In this document: positions 8,739-18,790 of the stretch, piece after piece
Layout: each line of letters starts with the position of its first letter
Position numbering within the stretch: the stretch's first letter is position 1
Origin: Aquimonas sp041395245
Lineage (GTDB): Bacteria; Pseudomonadota; Gammaproteobacteria; Xanthomonadales; Xanthomonadaceae
DNA length: 64,000 nt
Reading direction: 5' to 3'
NCBI GenBank assembly: GCA_041395245.1
Contig: JAWLAY010000009.1
Span: 62,001-126,000, forward strand
The notes under the pieces: generated by a model
Seen by the model: only the letters and a program-made list of their open reading frames with translations
Databases searched by the model: none
Told to the model about the DNA's origin: nothing
Program-made: the position numbers and the translations under genes

Positions 8739-9302
8739 ATGCGCAACGATTCGCACACGACGGCTTTGCTGCTGGAACGTATTCGCGCCGGTGACAGCGC
8801 GGCACATACCGCGCTGGTAGCGCGTGTCGGCCCGTTGTTGACGCGTTTTGCACGCGGACGTGTGCCGCAGTTGCTGCGCCATCAGCAGGACACCGCCGAT
8901 CTGGTGCAAGGAACCTGGTTGCGCGTGCTGGATCGCCTGCCGCTCATTGAAAGCCGCAGCGCAGGCGATTTCTTTGCCTATCTGAGAACCGTGCTGATCA
9001 ATGCACTGAACGAATCCCTGCGTCGTCAGCAACGTGCGCCGACCCAAGCAGCGGACTCGGAGAGACTTGCCGACGTGCTGGTCGCAAGCGATGTCGCCGC
9101 AGACGACTGGCTGACCTACGAGCAGGCGTTGCAGACGCTGGACCTTGAGCATCGCAACCTGGTGCTGATGCGTTTCGAGTTCGGCATGAGTTTTGTCGAA
9201 ATTGCCGACGAGTGTGGCAGCAGCGCTGACGGGGTCAGGATGAAACTCAATCGGGCCATCGCTCGGATGACGCATATCGCCAGCGCGGAGACCTCGACAT
9301 GA
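8739..9302 (+). CDS. ECF-family RNA polymerase sigma factor
   Basis: This 187-residue ECF-type sigma factor has region 2 in the N-terminal half (LVQGTWLRVLDRLP, FFAYLRTVLINALNESLRRQQ) and a region 4 helix-turn-helix near residues 145-178 (MSFVEIADECGSSADGVRMKLNRAIARM). Its stop overlaps the start of the kinase gene (ATGA, 9299-9302), so the two are translationally coupled. This sigma-kinase pairing is characteristic of ECF groups that are controlled by a Ser/Thr kinase and have no classical anti-sigma factor. Likely targets include the large secreted-protein gene immediately downstream. Confidence 0.92.
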   Translation: MRNDSHTTALLLERIRAGDSAAHTALVARVGPLLTRFARGRVPQLLRHQQDTADLVQGTWLRVLDRLPLIESRSAGDFFAYLRTVLINALNESLRRQQRAPTQAADSERLADVLVASDVAADDWLTYEQALQTLDLEHRNLVLMRFEFGMSFVEIADECGSSADGVRMKLNRAIARMTHIASAETST

Positions 9303-11914
9303 ACGGCGAACTGGATGCACTGATCGACCGTCTGAGCGGGGGCGAGATCATCGACCCGGATTCACTACCGGATTCACTCCGATCGCACCCGCAAGTCCAG
9401 GCCCTGCTGAAGTTGTCGCGCGTGCTGGGTCAACTGGACGCCAATCAACAAGCGACCGACACGCCACGCAGCCACGCCGAGCCCATTGGTCCCTTCCGGC
9501 TGACGCGCCTGCTCGGTATCGGCGGCATGGGTGAGGTCTGGCTGGGCGAACGCAACGATGGCGATATCGCCCAGCAGGTCGCCATCAAGCGCGTGCGTCT
9601 CGACGCTCCCGCATTCGAGCAACGCTTGCGCGCGGAACGCCGGATTCTGGCGCGGCTCTCCCATCCTGGCATCGCCCGTTTCATTGATGCCGGACTGGAC
9701 CCGCAGGGTTCGCCCTGGTTGGCGATGGAATACATCGACGGCATCTCGCTGAGTGACTGGGCGAGTACGCGGAACCCTGGCCTGACCGAGCGCCTGCAAC
9801 TGTTCCAGCAGATCTGTCACGCCGTCCATGCCGCGCATCAGCAACTGGTAATCCATCGCGACCTCAAACCGGCCAATGTGCTGGTTGACGCGCAAGGTCA
9901 GGCGCATCTGCTGGATTTCGGCATCGCCAAACTGATGGATGACACCCAGCGCGAGGCGACGGTGACCAGTCTCACACCGGCCTATGCCGCGCCTGAACAG
10001 TTGTTGGGAGAACCCGTCGGCACCGCTACGGATGTCTTCGCGCTGGGATTGCTGCTGATGCAACTGCTGAGCGGGCGCCTGCCGGATGAGCGCGCCAGCC
10101 TCGCTTTGCCGCAGCTGGTGTTGCGCGCGCACACGCCGATTCAGCAACGCGCCAGTGATCTGGCGGCGCAGCAGGATCTGCCCTATCCGGCCCACACACT
10201 GCGTGGGGATCTGGACGCCATCGTCGCGCAGGCGATCCGGATTGAGCCTGAGTCGCGCTATGCGTCGGCGTTGGCGCTCGCCGAAGACATCGAACGGTTT
10301 CTGCAGGCCCATCCGGTACGTGCGCGACGTCCGGATTGGCGCTACCGCGCGACCCGCTTTATCCGGCGACATCGCTTACCCGTCGTGGCGGGCATCACCG
10401 CCGTGCTCGGTCTGCTGATCGGCACCGGCGTCGCGATTCATCAGGCGACGTTGGCGCGGCAGTCGGCGTCCCTGGCACAACGCGAACTGCAACGCGCCGA
10501 GCGCATCAATGACCTGCTAACCGCGGTTCTGCGCGAGCACGACCCGCTGCAGCGCTCGGGCGCGACGGCACGCACACCGGGCGAAGGGATCGATGCCGCC
10601 CTGCAGGCGGTACGTCTGGACGCCGGACTCGACAGCGACTCGCAACTGCGCCTGTTGACCGTGTTGGCCGAAGCAAAATTGAATCTGGGCGACATCCCCG
10701 GCAGTCGCGCAGTACTCGAAGAAGCGGGCAAGCTCGCCGAACAGGAGAACGTCAACACCGTATTGCACGCGCGCTGGTGGGCCGCCCACGCCGCGGTCGC
10801 TCTGCGCGCCTTGCAAACCGATAGTGCGCTCGATCACTACACCAAGGCGCTCGCGCTACTGCAGTCGATGCCCGGTCGCGATTCGGCGGATTTCGCACTG
10901 ATCGAACGCGAGCAAGCCCAGGCGCTCGTGACCGCAGGACGATTCCCCGAGGCACTCGCCGCGGCTCAACATGCCGCCAAAGTCCTGCAGGCCGCGGGGC
11001 CCGCGCAGGCCATGGCCGCCGCCGTCGCCGAATTCCGCGTCGGCATGATTCAGGAACAGACCCGCGACGATACGGCGGCACTGGCCACCTTTGCGCGCGC
11101 GCGCACGGCGATCGAAGCCGTGGCCGGTTCCGACGACGCACGTCTGGCCCAGGTACTGTCCGCGCAGGGACTGGTGCAATTGCGCTTGAGAGATTTCGAC
11201 GCCGCCGCCACCAGTTTTCAAAAGGGACTGGAGATCGCCCGCAAACAACTCGGTGAGCGCCATACCCAAACCGCCACCTTGTGGACCCGCCTCAGCACCC
11301 TGCATCGCGAGAAGGGCGACCTGGATGCCGCGATCAGTGCGCTCGACGCGGCACAAAAAGCGCTGCCCGAAGGCGACATCAACGCACTGGCGCAGGTGCA
11401 TGCCAGTCGTGGCGCGATCCAGTTGATGCGTGGCAACGCCGAAGCGGCGGAGCGCGATCTGCACGAAGCCATGCAACTGCGTAAAGCGCAGTCCAATGCG
11501 CCGCCGGGCCTGGCCTGGTTTTCGCAAAGCGAATGGGGCAATGCACTGGCGGCACTCGGTCGATTGGACGAAGCCGAACGCGTACAGACCGAAGCGGCAC
11601 AGGAACTGCGCACGCAACTGGGTGCCGACGCATTTCAAAACTCCCTGTTGCTGGCGCGACTGGCTCAGACTCAGCGGTTGCGAAAGCACTGGGATGCGGC
11701 GGCGGCCGCGTTGCGCGAGGCCATTCGCGTCGTCGACCTGCGGGCGGATGCACTGTTTCCCGCGTTCCAGTACCGCCTGCAACTGGCCGATGTGTTGAAG
11801 GAGCGTCCGGCAGATCGCGATGAGTTAGAAGCCCTGGTGACCGATCTGCTGAAACGCTGCGAGCAGCCGCCGCTCAGAGATCAGTGCGAGGCCGTTCGCG
11901 CACTCCGGAATTGA
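9299..11914 (+). CDS. Membrane Ser/Thr protein kinase with TPR-rich C-terminal region
   Basis: This 871-residue Hanks-type kinase carries all key residues: glycine loop GIGGMGEV (73-80), lysine in VAIKRV (K97), HRDLKPAN (186-193, catalytic D188), DFG (206-208) and APE (231-233). A single transmembrane helix follows at about 358-380 after an RRHR stop signal. The remaining ~490 residues are alpha-helical tandem repeats of TPR character (ALATFARARTAIEAV, AATSFQKGLEIARKQLG), probably outside the membrane. It is coupled to the ECF sigma gene by a 4-base overlap and probably modifies that sigma factor. About 110 bases separate it from the secreted-protein gene. Confidence 0.93.
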   Translation: MNGELDALIDRLSGGEIIDPDSLPDSLRSHPQVQALLKLSRVLGQLDANQQATDTPRSHAEPIGPFRLTRLLGIGGMGEVWLGERNDGDIAQQVAIKRVRLDAPAFEQRLRAERRILARLSHPGIARFIDAGLDPQGSPWLAMEYIDGISLSDWASTRNPGLTERLQLFQQICHAVHAAHQQLVIHRDLKPANVLVDAQGQAHLLDFGIAKLMDDTQREATVTSLTPAYAAPEQLLGEPVGTATDVFALGLLLMQLLSGRLPDERASLALPQLVLRAHTPIQQRASDLAAQQDLPYPAHTLRGDLDAIVAQAIRIEPESRYASALALAEDIERFLQAHPVRARRPDWRYRATRFIRRHRLPVVAGITAVLGLLIGTGVAIHQATLARQSASLAQRELQRAERINDLLTAVLREHDPLQRSGATARTPGEGIDAALQAVRLDAGLDSDSQLRLLTVLAEAKLNLGDIPGSRAVLEEAGKLAEQENVNTVLHARWWAAHAAVALRALQTDSALDHYTKALALLQSMPGRDSADFALIEREQAQALVTAGRFPEALAAAQHAAKVLQAAGPAQAMAAAVAEFRVGMIQEQTRDDTAALATFARARTAIEAVAGSDDARLAQVLSAQGLVQLRLRDFDAAATSFQKGLEIARKQLGERHTQTATLWTRLSTLHREKGDLDAAISALDAAQKALPEGDINALAQVHASRGAIQLMRGNAEAAERDLHEAMQLRKAQSNAPPGLAWFSQSEWGNALAALGRLDEAERVQTEAAQELRTQLGADAFQNSLLLARLAQTQRLRKHWDAAAAALREAIRVVDLRADALFPAFQYRLQLADVLKERPADRDELEALVTDLLKRCEQPPLRDQCEAVRALRN

Positions 11915-12023
11915 AGGCAAACGACCGTTCGTCGGCCATTCCGCAACATTGCGGGCGGATTCGTTCGCTTTCGCATCGCTCGTCCATTCACAGCATCGTC
12001 CCTTACTCGACGAGGATTGCCCG

Positions 12024-15000
12024 ATGCGACGTCGCACACTCTTCCCTGTCCTGCTGCTGAGCCTGCTGATCACTCCATTGACCAGTTGGGCGGCGATCCA
12101 GTTCAGCCCTCAGACGCCGACGCCCCAATCCAGCCTTCGCCTCGCCAGTGACACACCGCGCGCCGGAACCTATTTTTTTTCGCTGCGGGTGGCCGGAGGC
12201 GGCAACGTGGCGCAAACCACCGCGCTGACACCCGATGCCAATGGTTGGCTGCAGGGCGAACTCGACCTGGGTGCCATTGCAGCAGGCAGCTACAACTTGG
12301 TCCTCAGCGAGGGCAGTGCCAGCGGTGGCAGTGTCGACAGCACGCCCATTACGGTCCGCTCGGCGCTCGATGTTCGCGTGCTGCAACCCAGTGCACGCCC
12401 AGGCGACGCCGTGACGGTGGAACTGCGCGAACTTCTGCCCGCACCGGTCTCGTTGTTCCTTGATGGCGAGCGATTGCTGGGTCCGGTTTACCTGCCCGCA
12501 GAGGATGGCGTGCACCGCGCCAGCGTACTGCTGCCAGCAAACGCCACGATCGGCGAGCGCAGCCTCAGCGCCGAGCAGAAGCTGGGTACGCAGCGCATTG
12601 CCTGGGGCGCGACGCCGGTACGTGTGGTCGACGCAGGCTTCAGTGGACCGATCCGTGTACTGAACCTCAGCCCCTTGCCCGCACAGCTCAGTCTCGGCGA
12701 AGCCTTCGAGATCAGTGGTCGAGTTGAGCTGCGCAGCGGCAGTCCGTCAGGACTACGGGCACGACTACGGCATCGCACCGCCGATGGCCGTGTGTTGCTG
12801 TTGGACGATGGCCGTAGCACGGTGTCGCCCACCGGTAGCTTCACGATCCGTGGCTGGGCACGTGCGCCGTGGGCAGGCGGACAATTCGTGTTTCAGGATG
12901 GAGGCCAGGGACAGACCGACCTGCTGTTCATCGAGCCGGAACAAGGCGGTGCTGGGCGCGGCAGCTTCAGCTATCCGCTGGGCCCGCAGAGCTATCCAAA
13001 CAATCTCGACACGGTGTCGGTCACGGTGCGTCTGCGCGATGCCCAAGGTCAGCCGATCCAGGGCGCCGTCGTCACCATCGACGGGATCGGCCAGATCCAG
13101 CAGGACAGCGGGGAGTCCGCTGCCGCGCTGAGTGTGATGCGCTCTCCCTCCGGACTGGGCGGTACGGCACGTTCGCAGGCGGGCCTTTTGCTGACACCGA
13201 ATACGCAATTCACTGGATTGCTGGCGGACGTCCTGCCGCAATTGCAACATCTCATCCAGGCGGAATGCCCGATCACGCTTTGGCGCGGCGAGAGCAATGC
13301 GCAAGGTGAAGTGGTGATCGAGCTGACCGACTTCGATCTGATGCTGGCCGAAGCCCTGCACCTGGGCCACCAGGCCGCCGATGGCAATCTCTCTGGCCCC
13401 GGTGACAACCTGCCGCTGCTGTCCCTCGTCCTGCTGCGGATCAGCGCGCTGCCCTCGGGATTCACCGCGGGAACGCAATCACATATCGCGCATGGCATCG
13501 AGTATCCCTTGCTGTACCGCCACAGCGAGGACGACTTCTGTGGTGGCGCCGAGAGCGAGTTCTTCGAGTGCGCGCGACTGCTGGGCCACGACCCGGTGCT
13601 CGACTACGAGTTCATTCCTTACACCGGCATCATCAATCTTCCCCTGGACCCGAACATCGGCGCTCTGTCACGCAGCGAGGATGATCGCTGGCCGGCGCTG
13701 TGGGGACCGATGACAACCTTCCCCGGCAGCAGCTACAACGATGCGAGCGGCCTGAACATCGCGGGCAACCTGCCGATTCGTTTCACCATCGACCAGAACC
13801 TGTTCGGCATCGTCGGCAGCGCGCAGTTGTTCCAAGTGAACGGCAGTCAGGAGAACTGGATTGCCGACTTCCCGGTTCGGCCCGAGCAGGCCTGTGCGCG
13901 ACCGGGCGACACCGAATACGAATATCTGATGCCCAACATGCATCGGGCGTCACATGGCGAGCAGCGCTATCGCATCAAGGTGCAGGGCCAGACGGCCACG
14001 CGTCAGGGCCAATACACGTTCGACCTGAAAACCCAGGGACCGCCGGAATGGTGGCGCAATCCACCCAGCACGCTGCAGAACCGCAGCGTCGAATGGTCGC
14101 CGGCGCTGACACGTCTCTACATGACACAACGACCCGCGCCAACGACGGTCAGCGCCAATCCGGGCTATGGCATGGGCAACTTGCAGAACCAGTCGGAAGG
14201 CGAAGATCGCCTTAGCAGCGTCATCGGCGCAAACGGATCGAGCAGCTTCCATCGCCGCAGTGACAGCGACAACGAGGTGGTCAACGAAGGTGCCACGCCA
14301 ACAACCGAGACCTCCAGCGGGGTAAGCGTGGACTACACCTGGGGCCCGGAACGGATACTTGATACGGGCTACTTCCCGGTGTTTCGCTACGCATGGGGCG
14401 TGCCGCCCATTGCTACCGCCACCTTCGGCATGGATGCCCGGTTCTGGGCCGACCTGATGGTCGAAGTGCAGTCCGAACTGGACCTCTACAGCGGTCACCT
14501 GCAAAGCCTGCTGCGCACGACGCCGGCGGTCGGTGGCGCGATCAAGGCGTTCATCAATGTCAGCGCCATTCTCGGTCTGGTTGATCTGACCGCGAGCTTC
14601 GAGCCGACCTTTGGCGTGGCCATGCCGATCACCCTGCGCCAGGGTGAAAAGATCAGTGCCGAAAGCGAGCCCTGCTTCAACTTCAAGCTATGGATCGAGT
14701 ACGTGGTCTCGGTGGGCATTTGTCCCACCTGTATCGAGGCGGATGACCGCGTGGCTGCGATCGACGAGACCGAGCCAAATGGATGCACGTTGCCAGGCCT
14801 GACCGGCAAATCACGTGATACGCGAACGCTGGCGGATCTCGGGATTCTGCGCACAGCGCCTGTCAGTCCGGCCTTCGACAACCTGGGACAGGGAACGCTG
14901 GCATCGTTGAACGCCAACGGTCGGATCGACGTACGCCCGTGGACGGGCAGCCAGTTCGGCACGGCCATCGATCTCGGCGAAGCGCCCGGTGCCAGTGAGG

Positions 15001-16832
15001 TGGTTCAGGTCTTTCACGCACCTGGCCGCGCCGTGATGGTTTATGCCCAGTCCGAGCTGTCCGCCGCACAGTTCCTGCAATCCGACCTGGTCACCGGCGC
15101 CCGCAGCCGGGCACTGCGCTTCCGCGTGTTGCAGAACGGCGTTTGGAGCTCGCCGCAAGTGCTCACCAGCAACGCGGGAGGTGAGGCGCAGGTTGCCCTG
15201 GCCGCCTGCCCACAGGGCGAGTCCGGCTGCCCGGCCGGTGGCTCTGTCATGGCCGTTTGGACGCGAGATGCGGGCTCGAATGTGTTCGATTACACCTTCG
15301 AGATCTGGCACGCGTTCTGGCAGAACGGCAGTTGGAGCACGCCAGCACGCCTGACCGATGCCGGTAGCGGAACCGACATGCATCCGCAGGCGGTATATCT
15401 CAACGGCTTGCCGCTGGTCACCTTCACCCGCAGCGAGCAACGCAGCATCGGGGCGCAGGAAACGCGTCGGCTGATGTACCTCCGTCCCGGTGGCAGTCCG
15501 CAGGAAATTGGCGACGCCCCCGCAGGCATCATTTGGCAAAGCCTGCAGCGTGATGATCAACATCGCGCCGTCGTGGCCTTGACTGCCTTACCGCCCAACG
15601 CCCCCGCCATCAGCAATCAAGCCGAGCTGTGGTCGGCACGCGGGACCTGCCAGGCGCAAACCTGCAACTTCGCGGTCCAAGCACAAACCGACAGTTTTGG
15701 GCGGCGTATCCGCGCCGAGTCACCACGGCTGAGTCGCACTGCGCAGGGCAACGTGGTCATTGCCTTTCGCGGGCTCGGCTTCAGCCCGAATGGGCAAGGT
15801 CAACGGGTAATGCCCGGCGACAGTCTGGGCATGGTGGCCGGCAGCGGCGAACTGATGAGCCTGACACCCCGCTTCGATGCCCTGCCCAGCAATCCTCTTG
15901 CACTCAGTGATGACGGCCAACTGTATTTCAACCCGACATCCGCGCTGCATCCCTTGAGCGGCGCGCTGCTGGTATTCGCCGATGCCGCGGCGCTCCCGGT
16001 GCTACAGGCAGCGGATGTGCAGAAGACCCTTCGCTACCGGCTTCCCGATCAGGGACTGAAGGGCGAACCACTGGACAGCAGCCTGCTGCAATTCACACTC
16101 GACACCGATCTCGACTTCAGCATCGTCGAGTTGCTGCCGGTGAGTACACGCTTGATCCCGGGCGACGTCTTCGAGTTGGACGTGGTTGTGCGGCGTAACG
16201 GTGCTGACTGGACCTACGATGGCGTTCATCCGTTGCAGATCGAAGCCGCATGGCGCGCCTCGCCGGGAGCGGGGGAACGCGCCGCCAACGCGGAGTTGAC
16301 CAGTCTCGACGGCAGTGGCATGCAGACGGTGAGACTGTCACTGGTCGTCCCTGCCGATATCGACCCTGCCGACCGACTGGCGCTCTATGTCAGCCTGAAC
16401 CGTGCAGGCGACATCCTCGAGGCGAATACGCGGAACAATCTGGCCTGGATTGAACTGGGCGGTTTGGCACCACCCGAAGATCTGCGCAGCTTGCTGCGCG
16501 CGGGCGATCGGCATGTCGTTCTGCAGTGGCAGGCGGCAAACGATCCCCAGGTGGCCAGCTACGAAATCGAACGCGCACGCATCATGGAAGACGGTACATA
16601 CACCGATTGGAGTCTGGTCGGTGGCAGTCCCACCAACGGCTTCATCGATCTCACCACCCTGAGCGGCGCGACGTATGCCTATCGTGTGCGGGCCGTCTCG
16701 GAGAACGGCCTCGTCTCGCCATCCAGCCGGGAGACCATTGCAAAGCAGGACATCCGTATTCCGATCGGACTGTTCAACGATGGCTTCGACGGCGACGACA
16801 CCTGGCTGCCACTCGATCCTGAACAGCCCTGA
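12024..16832 (+). CDS. Very large secreted multidomain protein (1602 aa)
   Basis: ATG 12024 follows GAGGA at seven bases and starts a signal peptide (MRRRTLFPVLLLSLLITPLTSWAA). The frame is open 25 codons upstream, but that part is not signal-like. The N-terminal third has repeated Ig-like beta domains (VRVLQPSARPGDAVTVELRE). The middle holds SEDDFCGGAESEFFEC and a region of 'WTRDAG', 'LTDAGSG' propeller-like strands. Near the end are a CARDB-like segment (DILEANTRNNLAWIEL) and a fibronectin III domain (VVLQWQAANDPQVASYEIERA). The C-terminus contains IGLFNDGFDGDD, a variant of the tail motif with extra residues after it. The function is unknown; the position suggests control by the sigma/kinase pair. 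Confidence 0.8.
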   Translation: MRRRTLFPVLLLSLLITPLTSWAAIQFSPQTPTPQSSLRLASDTPRAGTYFFSLRVAGGGNVAQTTALTPDANGWLQGELDLGAIAAGSYNLVLSEGSASGGSVDSTPITVRSALDVRVLQPSARPGDAVTVELRELLPAPVSLFLDGERLLGPVYLPAEDGVHRASVLLPANATIGERSLSAEQKLGTQRIAWGATPVRVVDAGFSGPIRVLNLSPLPAQLSLGEAFEISGRVELRSGSPSGLRARLRHRTADGRVLLLDDGRSTVSPTGSFTIRGWARAPWAGGQFVFQDGGQGQTDLLFIEPEQGGAGRGSFSYPLGPQSYPNNLDTVSVTVRLRDAQGQPIQGAVVTIDGIGQIQQDSGESAAALSVMRSPSGLGGTARSQAGLLLTPNTQFTGLLADVLPQLQHLIQAECPITLWRGESNAQGEVVIELTDFDLMLAEALHLGHQAADGNLSGPGDNLPLLSLVLLRISALPSGFTAGTQSHIAHGIEYPLLYRHSEDDFCGGAESEFFECARLLGHDPVLDYEFIPYTGIINLPLDPNIGALSRSEDDRWPALWGPMTTFPGSSYNDASGLNIAGNLPIRFTIDQNLFGIVGSAQLFQVNGSQENWIADFPVRPEQACARPGDTEYEYLMPNMHRASHGEQRYRIKVQGQTATRQGQYTFDLKTQGPPEWWRNPPSTLQNRSVEWSPALTRLYMTQRPAPTTVSANPGYGMGNLQNQSEGEDRLSSVIGANGSSSFHRRSDSDNEVVNEGATPTTETSSGVSVDYTWGPERILDTGYFPVFRYAWGVPPIATATFGMDARFWADLMVEVQSELDLYSGHLQSLLRTTPAVGGAIKAFINVSAILGLVDLTASFEPTFGVAMPITLRQGEKISAESEPCFNFKLWIEYVVSVGICPTCIEADDRVAAIDETEPNGCTLPGLTGKSRDTRTLADLGILRTAPVSPAFDNLGQGTLASLNANGRIDVRPWTGSQFGTAIDLGEAPGASEVVQVFHAPGRAVMVYAQSELSAAQFLQSDLVTGARSRALRFRVLQNGVWSSPQVLTSNAGGEAQVALAACPQGESGCPAGGSVMAVWTRDAGSNVFDYTFEIWHAFWQNGSWSTPARLTDAGSGTDMHPQAVYLNGLPLVTFTRSEQRSIGAQETRRLMYLRPGGSPQEIGDAPAGIIWQSLQRDDQHRAVVALTALPPNAPAISNQAELWSARGTCQAQTCNFAVQAQTDSFGRRIRAESPRLSRTAQGNVVIAFRGLGFSPNGQGQRVMPGDSLGMVAGSGELMSLTPRFDALPSNPLALSDDGQLYFNPTSALHPLSGALLVFADAAALPVLQAADVQKTLRYRLPDQGLKGEPLDSSLLQFTLDTDLDFSIVELLPVSTRLIPGDVFELDVVVRRNGADWTYDGVHPLQIEAAWRASPGAGERAANAELTSLDGSGMQTVRLSLVVPADIDPADRLALYVSLNRAGDILEANTRNNLAWIELGGLAPPEDLRSLLRAGDRHVVLQWQAANDPQVASYEIERARIMEDGTYTDWSLVGGSPTNGFIDLTTLSGATYAYRVRAVSENGLVSPSSRETIAKQDIRIPIGLFNDGFDGDDTWLPLDPEQP

Positions 16833-16887
16833 TTGCTCACTCCCCCGGCGCGCCGTGCATGGCGCGTCGAGGGTTTGCTGAGTCGGC

Positions 16888-17241
16888 TCAGGCTTTCGGC
16901 GCCGGTGCCAGTTCGCTCAGTGCGCGCAATGTTTCCGCGCCGTAGATCATCGACGGGCCCGCGCCCATGTAGATCGCCAAACCAATGGTCTCGGCAATCT
17001 CTTCGCGGGTGGCACCTGCCGCCAGTGCGGCTTTAACGTGAAAGCCGATGCAACCGTCGCAGCGCACCGCAATCCCGATCGCGATGGCCATCAGCTCCTT
17101 GGTCTTCACGTCCAGCGCCTTCGGCTCCAGCGCGGCACGCGCCAGGCCACTGAACGCCTGCATGGTTTCCGGCACATCGCCGCGCAACTCGCGGATGTGC
17201 TTGTTCAGGCTGGTCAACAGTTCGGGAAAAGATCCACTCAC
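16888..17241 (-). CDS. Carboxymuconolactone decarboxylase / AhpD-like protein
   Basis: This 117-residue protein has the CxxC redox pair in VRCDGCIGFHVKAAL and the following ALAAGATREEIAETIGLAIYMG, the AhpD core. Such proteins reduce peroxiredoxins or act as small thiol hydroperoxidases. GTG 17241 is chosen because GGAG lies six bases upstream and SFPELLTSLNKH is a typical N-terminus; the frame continues 23 codons further without a good start. It converges with the large secreted-protein gene and has no operon partner. Confidence 0.85.
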   Translation of the reverse strand: MSGSFPELLTSLNKHIRELRGDVPETMQAFSGLARAALEPKALDVKTKELMAIAIGIAVRCDGCIGFHVKAALAAGATREEIAETIGLAIYMGAGPSMIYGAETLRALSELAPAPKA

Positions 17242-17439
17242 GACACGCTCCACAGTATTGGGGCGTGCAGTGCAGCATAAATCCGAGACATAGAGGCTGA
17301 CTGCGATCAATCCGATTTCGACTTAGCTCAGCACTCCGCGTCCCTGAAGCCGGGAGCGCTCCGGGAATACTGACAGGACGTTCACTGCCTGTGCGGACAC
17401 TCCCTCCACGCCCTGCCTCGGCTTCGTGGACATTCCATC

Positions 17440-18549
17440 ATGCGCATCGTGAGCTTGGTTCTGATCGGTATCGCCACCGGTGCCAGCGCGTCTGACCGAC
17501 CGGTCTATGTGGCCGATGACCTCAGCGCGAGGTTGCCCTCCTCCAGCGACAGTATCGCAGTGGACATTGCGGATAACGGGGTCGTTACGGGCAGTCTTGT
17601 CGATGACTCCGGTCGCCGGAAGCCCTTCGTGGCGGGAACCCAAGGAGACGTCCGCGTGTTCGACGCTGGCTACTACGATGACCGCCTCGTTCGCGCGGGT
17701 AATGCCGGTGGGAAGATCATCGGTAGTTTTCCGGGGAGCACACTGGGCTGGGTCAGGGTTGGTGACGACTTGCGCTGTATCCCCTCACCCTTCGACTGCG
17801 AATCGATCCAGTCGATCTACACGTCCAGCTTGCCCTACGACCTCAACGACGACGGCATTATCGTTGGCAGCGTGACGATCACTGAGAACGGACAGCCCTA
17901 CACCTATCAAGGCTACAAGGCCGTCGTTGGACCCGATGGTGTGATCGAGGTTTCTGGTCTAGGTCGATACCAACAACGCGACACAACCGCCAGTGCGATC
18001 GACCCGAACGCGGTAATCGTCGGCTTTGCCGTGCTGGATCGCACCAATGCAACGTATCAACCTGTTTTTCTTGATCAGGGTGTGTGGCAACCGTTGGGCG
18101 AACCCGGTCGCTATCAAGCACCGATCGCACTGAATCAGCAGGGTGTGATCGTCGGCTCCCGTCGCACTGACGGCGACTTTAGAGAACAGCCGCTTCGCTG
18201 GTCCCTGGGTTCACCGGAGCAAGCCGCGGAAACGCTGCCGACCTTGCCTGACCGTGACAACGCCCGTCCAAACGGCATCAACGCGGCGGGCGAGATTGTC
18301 GGCGTGTCCTACGATTCGAATCATCCCGCTGACCGCAGGGCGTGGATGCTGATCGGCGACGATCTCGTCGCATTGGACGACTTGTTGGAATACAACGACG
18401 GCTGGCAAATCCTTGCCGCGAACGCCATCAATTCGCAAGGCGACATCGCTGCCACGGCACGTCGGGCAGGAGAATCAGGTACACGTGCAGTCGTACTGCG
18501 TCGGCAGTCAAGCAACGGCCTGTTCCAGCATGGATTCGACCTTAACTGA
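17440..18549 (+). CDS. Secreted HAF-repeat protein with C-terminal LFQHGFDLN
   Basis: The 369-residue product has a short signal peptide (MRIVSLVLIGIATGASAS). The body repeats about every 45-60 residues: 'DIADNGVVTGSLVDDSG', 'DLNDDGIIVGSVTITENG', 'ALNQQGVIVGSRRTDG', 'GINAAGEIVGVSYDSN', 'AINSQGDIAATARRAG'. These are HAF-type extracellular repeats, predicted to form a propeller. The protein ends NGLFQHGFDLN, the same kind of tail as at 528. Copy 2 of the dispersed repeat begins 84 bases after its stop. The biochemical role is unknown. Confidence 0.8.
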   Translation: MRIVSLVLIGIATGASASDRPVYVADDLSARLPSSSDSIAVDIADNGVVTGSLVDDSGRRKPFVAGTQGDVRVFDAGYYDDRLVRAGNAGGKIIGSFPGSTLGWVRVGDDLRCIPSPFDCESIQSIYTSSLPYDLNDDGIIVGSVTITENGQPYTYQGYKAVVGPDGVIEVSGLGRYQQRDTTASAIDPNAVIVGFAVLDRTNATYQPVFLDQGVWQPLGEPGRYQAPIALNQQGVIVGSRRTDGDFREQPLRWSLGSPEQAAETLPTLPDRDNARPNGINAAGEIVGVSYDSNHPADRRAWMLIGDDLVALDDLLEYNDGWQILAANAINSQGDIAATARRAGESGTRAVVLRRQSSNGLFQHGFDLN

Positions 18550-18633
18550 GGTCGGGTTGATCGTTTAACACCTGGAGCCGGTCGAACTTGAACAGTCGAA
18601 GCAAAAGCCGGCTCGGCGAGGACAGCGTTTGCC

Positions 18634-18716
18634 AAGAGCCTGCGCGGCAGAAATGATCGAGACGAAAAGTCGGCTTCGCGAGGACAGATTTCCCCTTCCA
18701 GTCCGACAGGCTCCTT
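18634..18716. repeat. Dispersed palindromic element, copy 2 (short form)
   Basis: AAGAGCCTGCGCGGCAGAA at 18634-18652 matches the left arm of copy 1 (365-383). The next ~40 bases (TCGA-ACGAAAAGTCG, then CGCGAGGACAGATTT) match with few differences. The right end CAGGCTCCTT (18707-18716) is the inverted arm, so this copy lacks the central hairpin part. A further CGAGGACAG lies just before it at 18617-18625. It sits 84 bases downstream of the HAF-protein gene. Confidence 0.7.
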
Positions 18717-18790
18717 GCCTTGCACGACCCTGACCGCAACCCTTGGTCACATCCACGTTGGCCACGTGACACGTTTCAGCGTCGTCGGGT

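Noticed and set aside
12765..13478. A 237-codon minus-strand frame inside the large secreted-protein gene
   Set aside because: It is a shadow of the real gene; Arg/Gln-rich, with no family resemblance.
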